Positions 60,657 to 64,000 of a DNA stretch of 64,000 nt are shown here, piece by piece; the first letter of the stretch is position 1, and each line of letters begins with the position of its first letter. The position numbers and the translations under genes were made by a program. The stretch is taken from assembly GCA_013204105.1 (NCBI GenBank), contig JABMOM010000032.1, forward strand, positions 186,001 to 250,000, read 5' to 3'. Under the pieces are notes generated by a model. That model saw only the letters and a program-made list of their open reading frames with translations, searched no databases and had not been told where the DNA came from. Source of the DNA: Flavobacteriales bacterium. Its GTDB lineage: Bacteria > Bacteroidota > Bacteroidia > Flavobacteriales_G > Salibacteraceae.

Positions 60657-61643
60657 ATGCAAAGTAACATTCTAACGGCACTCTTCTTGTCCTGTAACCT
60701 CTTCATCTTTTCGATGATGGGGCAATCACAGCCGTCTGAACCACGGGTGTCGAAGTCAGAATACATTGAGAACTTCAGGGATGAAGCGATAAGAGAAATG
60801 CACGGCACGGGAATTCCTGCCAGCATAACCTTAGCACAGGGTATGCTCGAGAGCGATTACGGGAACAGTCCTCTTGCCAAATACGCCAACAATCATTTTG
60901 GAATCAAATGTCATCGAGGATGGGAAGGGCCGAGCTTTATTCAAGACGATGATGAAGCCAACGAATGTTTTCGAAAGTATTTCTCTGCCTTTGACTCGTA
61001 CCGCGACCACAGTGAATTTCTAATGACCCGAGATCGATATGCATCCCTTTTCGAATTCAAGGCAACCGATTACAAGGCTTGGGCACGTGGACTGAAGAAA
61101 GCTGGCTACGCTACCAATCTGAAATATGCGGATCTGCTCATCAAGATCATCGAGGAGAATGAATTGCACCAGTACGATAGGGTCCGCAAATTGCCAGACT
61201 CTGAACCGGTAGCTGAAATGCGAAGTGGAAAGGAAGAGGCGCGCGAAGAACCTGTGCCTCATGTGATGAGTGTCAGCGCTATAGACGTAAGTGAAAACAA
61301 CATCAAATTTGTCCTTGCCAAGAAAGGGGATTCGCCCCTCTCGGTCTCCGAGCGCTATGGGCTAAGTCGATGGCAAATCGTGAAGTACAATGATTTGAAT
61401 AAGGATGCTAAGCTGCTCGAAGGGGAGGTGGTCTACATTCAGCCCAAGCGCAACAATGCCCAACAGGAATTCCATACGGTTCAGAACGGTGAGACGATGC
61501 GCGACGTATCTCAGCGCTATGGTGTGAAGATGAACCGCTTGCTGAAGATGAACGATTTGGACGATGCTTCCGCTCCAAAAGTGGGTGACAAGCTGAAGCT
61601 CCGCAACGTGGGATTCTTTGGGAAGACCTTTCTCGGTCATTAA
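60657..61643 (+). CDS. Glucosaminidase with two LysM domains
   Basis: 328-aa peptidoglycan hydrolase. Signal-like N-terminus MQSNILTALFLSCNLFIFSMMGQSQ. The glucosaminidase (GH73-like) domain spans residues 38-180, with IPASITLAQGMLESDYGNSPLAKYANNHFGIKC carrying the catalytic Glu in MLES, then DSYRDHSEFLM and GYATNLKYADLLIKIIE. Two LysM motifs follow, near 217-262 (FVLAKKGDSPLSVSERYGLSRWQIVKYNDL) and 273-323 (HTVQNGETMRDVSQRYGVKMNRLLKMNDL), which bind glycan strands. It probably acts in cell separation or wall turnover. It converges with the 760-aa gene, with a 4-nt overlap at a TTAA shared by both stops. Confidence 0.9.
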   Translation: MQSNILTALFLSCNLFIFSMMGQSQPSEPRVSKSEYIENFRDEAIREMHGTGIPASITLAQGMLESDYGNSPLAKYANNHFGIKCHRGWEGPSFIQDDDEANECFRKYFSAFDSYRDHSEFLMTRDRYASLFEFKATDYKAWARGLKKAGYATNLKYADLLIKIIEENELHQYDRVRKLPDSEPVAEMRSGKEEAREEPVPHVMSVSAIDVSENNIKFVLAKKGDSPLSVSERYGLSRWQIVKYNDLNKDAKLLEGEVVYIQPKRNNAQQEFHTVQNGETMRDVSQRYGVKMNRLLKMNDLDDASAPKVGDKLKLRNVGFFGKTFLGH

Positions 61644-63922
61644 TCGGCGAGAGAGTAGGCTTTTAGTTCGCGCTTTCCATCGGAAATGATCAACTCCAGA
61701 TTTCCGTTTCCGTTGATGTCCAACACCATTCCTTTTCCTTTACCCATGACAGGCATCTTGTCCAGCATCTGACCGTCCAAGTCCAGGATGTAATAGTGAT
61801 CGCTATCTTTTGCATTCAAACCGATCCACTCCTTACGTCGGTCGAGCAACTGTATGTCTGGATCGATGGGTTCGGGGAATAAATAGTCTAGTGCTACGTC
61901 TCGAGAGGCATTTAAAGTGATGAAGTGGTCGTCTGAGATGCTTACAATGTCATGCTCACCTAGGTGGATGGCTGCCATGCCCGCGTCGCTGCCCAAAGGA
62001 AGAATGTTCTCAACCTTAACGGAACCTCCAATTGGCTGGTCATACAGGTTGCCCAGCGTGTCGTGACCGATGAAGCGACACGTCTTCAAGTCACCTCCCT
62101 CTTGGAAGTAAATGGCAGTTTGGTGGGTGTCGATTTGTATGGAGCGGGTCCGCTCTTTCCCCTGTCGATCGAAGAAGTGAACCTTTCCGCCTCTGGTTTG
62201 GGCCATTAAATAATCTTTTCCACTGTAGTTGAAGTATCGGATTGGAGCCGCCAATTCTGAAGCCAAAGCAGGATCATTCCACCCCTTTACCGCGATTCCT
62301 TGCTCGTTGACATTGATGAGTCGATTTCCATCTCCAATGAATATCCTTGGATCGTCCTTACTCGAATAGCGCACCATGGTGGGGGCAACAGAAGCTTTAC
62401 CGCTAAGTTTAACAGGGAATTCGTTCACCGGATTCCCATTTCTATCGATAAGGTGAATGTGATCTTCCGTTGCGAATAACATCTGGTACTTTCCATTCAC
62501 GAAGAGATCCACCATGGAAATATTGCCTATGATACTTGCGGTCAATTTTTTCTTCCAAAGGGTCTTTCCATCCTTATTGATCAGGTACAATTTATTGGAA
62601 GCATCTTGTACCAATACCTCTTGTTCTTTCGTGTAATGATTCACGAAAGGCCATGGACCCGATTGCACAACCGTGTCAAGCAATGCGCTCCAAACAACGG
62701 GCGCCTCATCTATGATGTCCCTGTGGTGCAGCATGGAGATGGTAAAGAACTTCTGTCCAGGCAGCTCACTGAAGGCCTGAAATACGAGCGAATTAGTCCC
62801 CGGCCAAGGAATGTCCGTATGAATGAAAGGATTGTCTTCAGCTAATTCATCCGGTCGTACATACAAGGTGAATCCGGCATCAGAGATCGCACCCTCGATC
62901 TGGGTGAAGTACGGCGAACCCATCAACTTGTCATCGGCGAGGTAGTCGTCGAGCAAATGCACCAAAGAGGCAAAGCTGGCGCTTTGGATATGCACAGCAC
63001 CAATGTGCGCCGTATAGGCTTCGTCGGACCATGGAATCGCAAGCTTTCCAAAGTGTTCGGGAATTGAAGAAATGGTGATAGGAATGCCTTGGTAATTTTG
63101 GTCAGGACTGGTGTTTTCGCCATTGATAGCATCTCCTTCATACAAAATGAAGAGGTATTCAAAAGGATCCGAATTGACCCCGTATGCGCAGTGTACTAGG
63201 CCGTATTTTAAGCTGTCCGTGGAGGAGACAATAGCTATACCCGCATTTGCAGGAATGAAGCGAAGTAAATGAAGATCAGTGCTTCGTTGGGTTTGATCAT
63301 CGCGCATCGAGGCGATGCCTGTTGCCTGCATTATGTTGCCTTCATCTATCATGTCGAACTCTATCCACATGTTCTGTTCTCCTTCGTTCATGATCATCAT
63401 GATGAGAGAGGCGCTGAGGTGACCGGCGTACGCTTGAAGCAGGCGATCAGCTTTTGCGTGCACACGCAGTTTATGGGGCGACGTCACTTGAGATGGCGTA
63501 AATGCGGCCGGGCCATTCCCTGGGCCCTCTATCGAATAGGCTTGAGTGCTAGCGATGGTGTAACCCTGATGTTCCGATCTAAAAGCGAATCGCGTGTCTG
63601 TTAACCAATCCAATCCTCCCTCCGCAATCATTCCCATTCCCTCGCCATCTGAGCTCGTAAATGCAAAGAGCACGAGTGACGTAGTTCCTTCCCATAGCTC
63701 TGGGAGCGGCCACTGACGTAGGAGGTCAACTTCTGCTAATGCTGCAGTAGAGTCGGTCAATTGTTGAAGGTCATCTTGGCTTTCGAGTTCGATGATCAGC
63801 CAGGCGGAATCATTCAGAAGGGCATACGGGGAATCTGCTTTGGCCTCCATCAACCTAGGGTACCAAAACCAGCCGAGTACACCGAATACAAGCACAACCG
63901 TAATTCCGATGATCCATCTCAT
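61640..63922 (-). CDS. Large single-pass protein, DUF3352-like region plus beta-propeller, unknown
   Basis: 760 aa. One N-terminal membrane segment (MRWIIGITVVLVFGVLGWFWYP) anchors a large periplasmic part. Residues 30-430 are mixed sheet and helix and resemble, loosely, DUF3352-type repeats (LHLLRFIPANAGIAIVSSTDSLKYG). Residues 440-760 read as a beta-propeller with units like LYLINKDGKTLWKKKL, IHLIDRNGNPVNEFP, LINVNEQGIAVKGW and VHFFDRQGKERTRSI, and a final DINGNGNLELIISDG that looks like a calcium-binding VCBS-type loop. No enzyme signature was found. It may be an envelope scaffold or assembly protein. Confidence 0.72.
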   Translation of the reverse strand: MRWIIGITVVLVFGVLGWFWYPRLMEAKADSPYALLNDSAWLIIELESQDDLQQLTDSTAALAEVDLLRQWPLPELWEGTTSLVLFAFTSSDGEGMGMIAEGGLDWLTDTRFAFRSEHQGYTIASTQAYSIEGPGNGPAAFTPSQVTSPHKLRVHAKADRLLQAYAGHLSASLIMMIMNEGEQNMWIEFDMIDEGNIMQATGIASMRDDQTQRSTDLHLLRFIPANAGIAIVSSTDSLKYGLVHCAYGVNSDPFEYLFILYEGDAINGENTSPDQNYQGIPITISSIPEHFGKLAIPWSDEAYTAHIGAVHIQSASFASLVHLLDDYLADDKLMGSPYFTQIEGAISDAGFTLYVRPDELAEDNPFIHTDIPWPGTNSLVFQAFSELPGQKFFTISMLHHRDIIDEAPVVWSALLDTVVQSGPWPFVNHYTKEQEVLVQDASNKLYLINKDGKTLWKKKLTASIIGNISMVDLFVNGKYQMLFATEDHIHLIDRNGNPVNEFPVKLSGKASVAPTMVRYSSKDDPRIFIGDGNRLINVNEQGIAVKGWNDPALASELAAPIRYFNYSGKDYLMAQTRGGKVHFFDRQGKERTRSIQIDTHQTAIYFQEGGDLKTCRFIGHDTLGNLYDQPIGGSVKVENILPLGSDAGMAAIHLGEHDIVSISDDHFITLNASRDVALDYLFPEPIDPDIQLLDRRKEWIGLNAKDSDHYYILDLDGQMLDKMPVMGKGKGMVLDINGNGNLELIISDGKRELKAYSLAD

Positions 63923-63926
63923 GGTA

Positions 63927-63934
63927 CAAAACTA
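63927..63934 (-). promoter_or_regulatory. -7 element of the 760-aa protein gene
   Basis: The minus strand reads TAGTTTTG, full match to TAnnTTTG, only 4 nt before the ATG at 63922, so the mRNA would be nearly leaderless. The remaining bases up to 64000 hold no recognisable gene. Confidence 0.4.
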
Positions 63935-64000
63935 CGTTCACCAGTATGCCCGAACGCTTAGGGAGTCAAGTGTTCTCAGCTCACCAGTGTTAATCGGCAA

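Overview
The window comes from a chromosome of the phylum Bacteroidota, most likely the order Flavobacteriales. The evidence is a GldA-type gliding ABC ATPase, RemB/Wzi-like outer-membrane barrels, a PorV/PorQ-family protein next to a giant secreted protein with a FlgD-like/type IX C-terminal domain, two TonB-dependent receptors with carboxypeptidase-regulatory N-domains, a DUF3127 protein, a group II geranylgeranylglyceryl-phosphate synthase, and repeated TAnnTTTG promoter elements, several with a TTTG about 18-22 bp upstream. Shine-Dalgarno signals are weak or absent. No rRNA, CRISPR array, transposase, integrase or phage gene was seen. The region reads as ordinary core chromosome with some accessory surface genes. 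Coding density is very high: many genes overlap by 1-14 nt and no gene-free stretch exceeds 300 bp.

Layout. 1-3.1 kb: a WecA-like glycan-initiating phosphosugar transferase between two RemB/Wzi-like barrel genes (the first is cut by the window edge). 3.1-9.0 kb, minus strand: an ABC exporter with a degenerate nucleotide-binding domain, HlyD and TolC partners, a lipoprotein and a cupin, all tightly packed. 9.1-13.5 kb, minus: glycosyltransferase, metK, gldA and a PLP-dependent desulfhydrase/deaminase-like enzyme. 13.6-20.0 kb: a DUF5522 protein, urocanate hydratase, a thiamine-binding (YkoF-like) protein, a NadR-like kinase and a TonB-dependent receptor, with a convergent ThiE/TenI-like gene. 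20.1-24.8 kb: archaeal-type ether-lipid synthase, phosphopantetheinyl transferase, ahcY, a Rieske-like lipoprotein and a LytTR regulator.

25.1-34.5 kb: a three-gene surface cassette (1267-aa TonB receptor, about 1505-aa secreted protein, PorV-like barrel). It ends at a strong terminator that overlaps the promoter of greA-HIT. 35.5-41 kb: ruvC, a flippase-like membrane protein with a GT2 glycosyltransferase, an AtoE-type transporter, DUF3127 and flavin-reductase genes, and tRNA-Leu(UAG). 41.2-50 kb: tig-clpP-clpX, thyA-folA, a DUF151 nuclease, etfB-etfA and small surface proteins. 50.3-56.3 kb: pdhB, an unusual repeat/hairpin intergenic region, an LVIVD-repeat lipoprotein and a membrane pyrophosphatase. 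56.5-64 kb: an rsgA-dtd-MBOAT-SGNH-MazG operon, a glucosaminidase with LysM domains behind a cluster of DnaA-box-like elements, and a 760-aa propeller protein.

No single fully new system is proven. The best candidates are the TonB receptor/giant secreted protein/PorV cassette, the exporter whose ATPase has lost nearly all catalytic motifs, and the duplicated box-plus-hairpin units at 51.33-51.53 kb. All family assignments come from reading the sequence; no database search was run.
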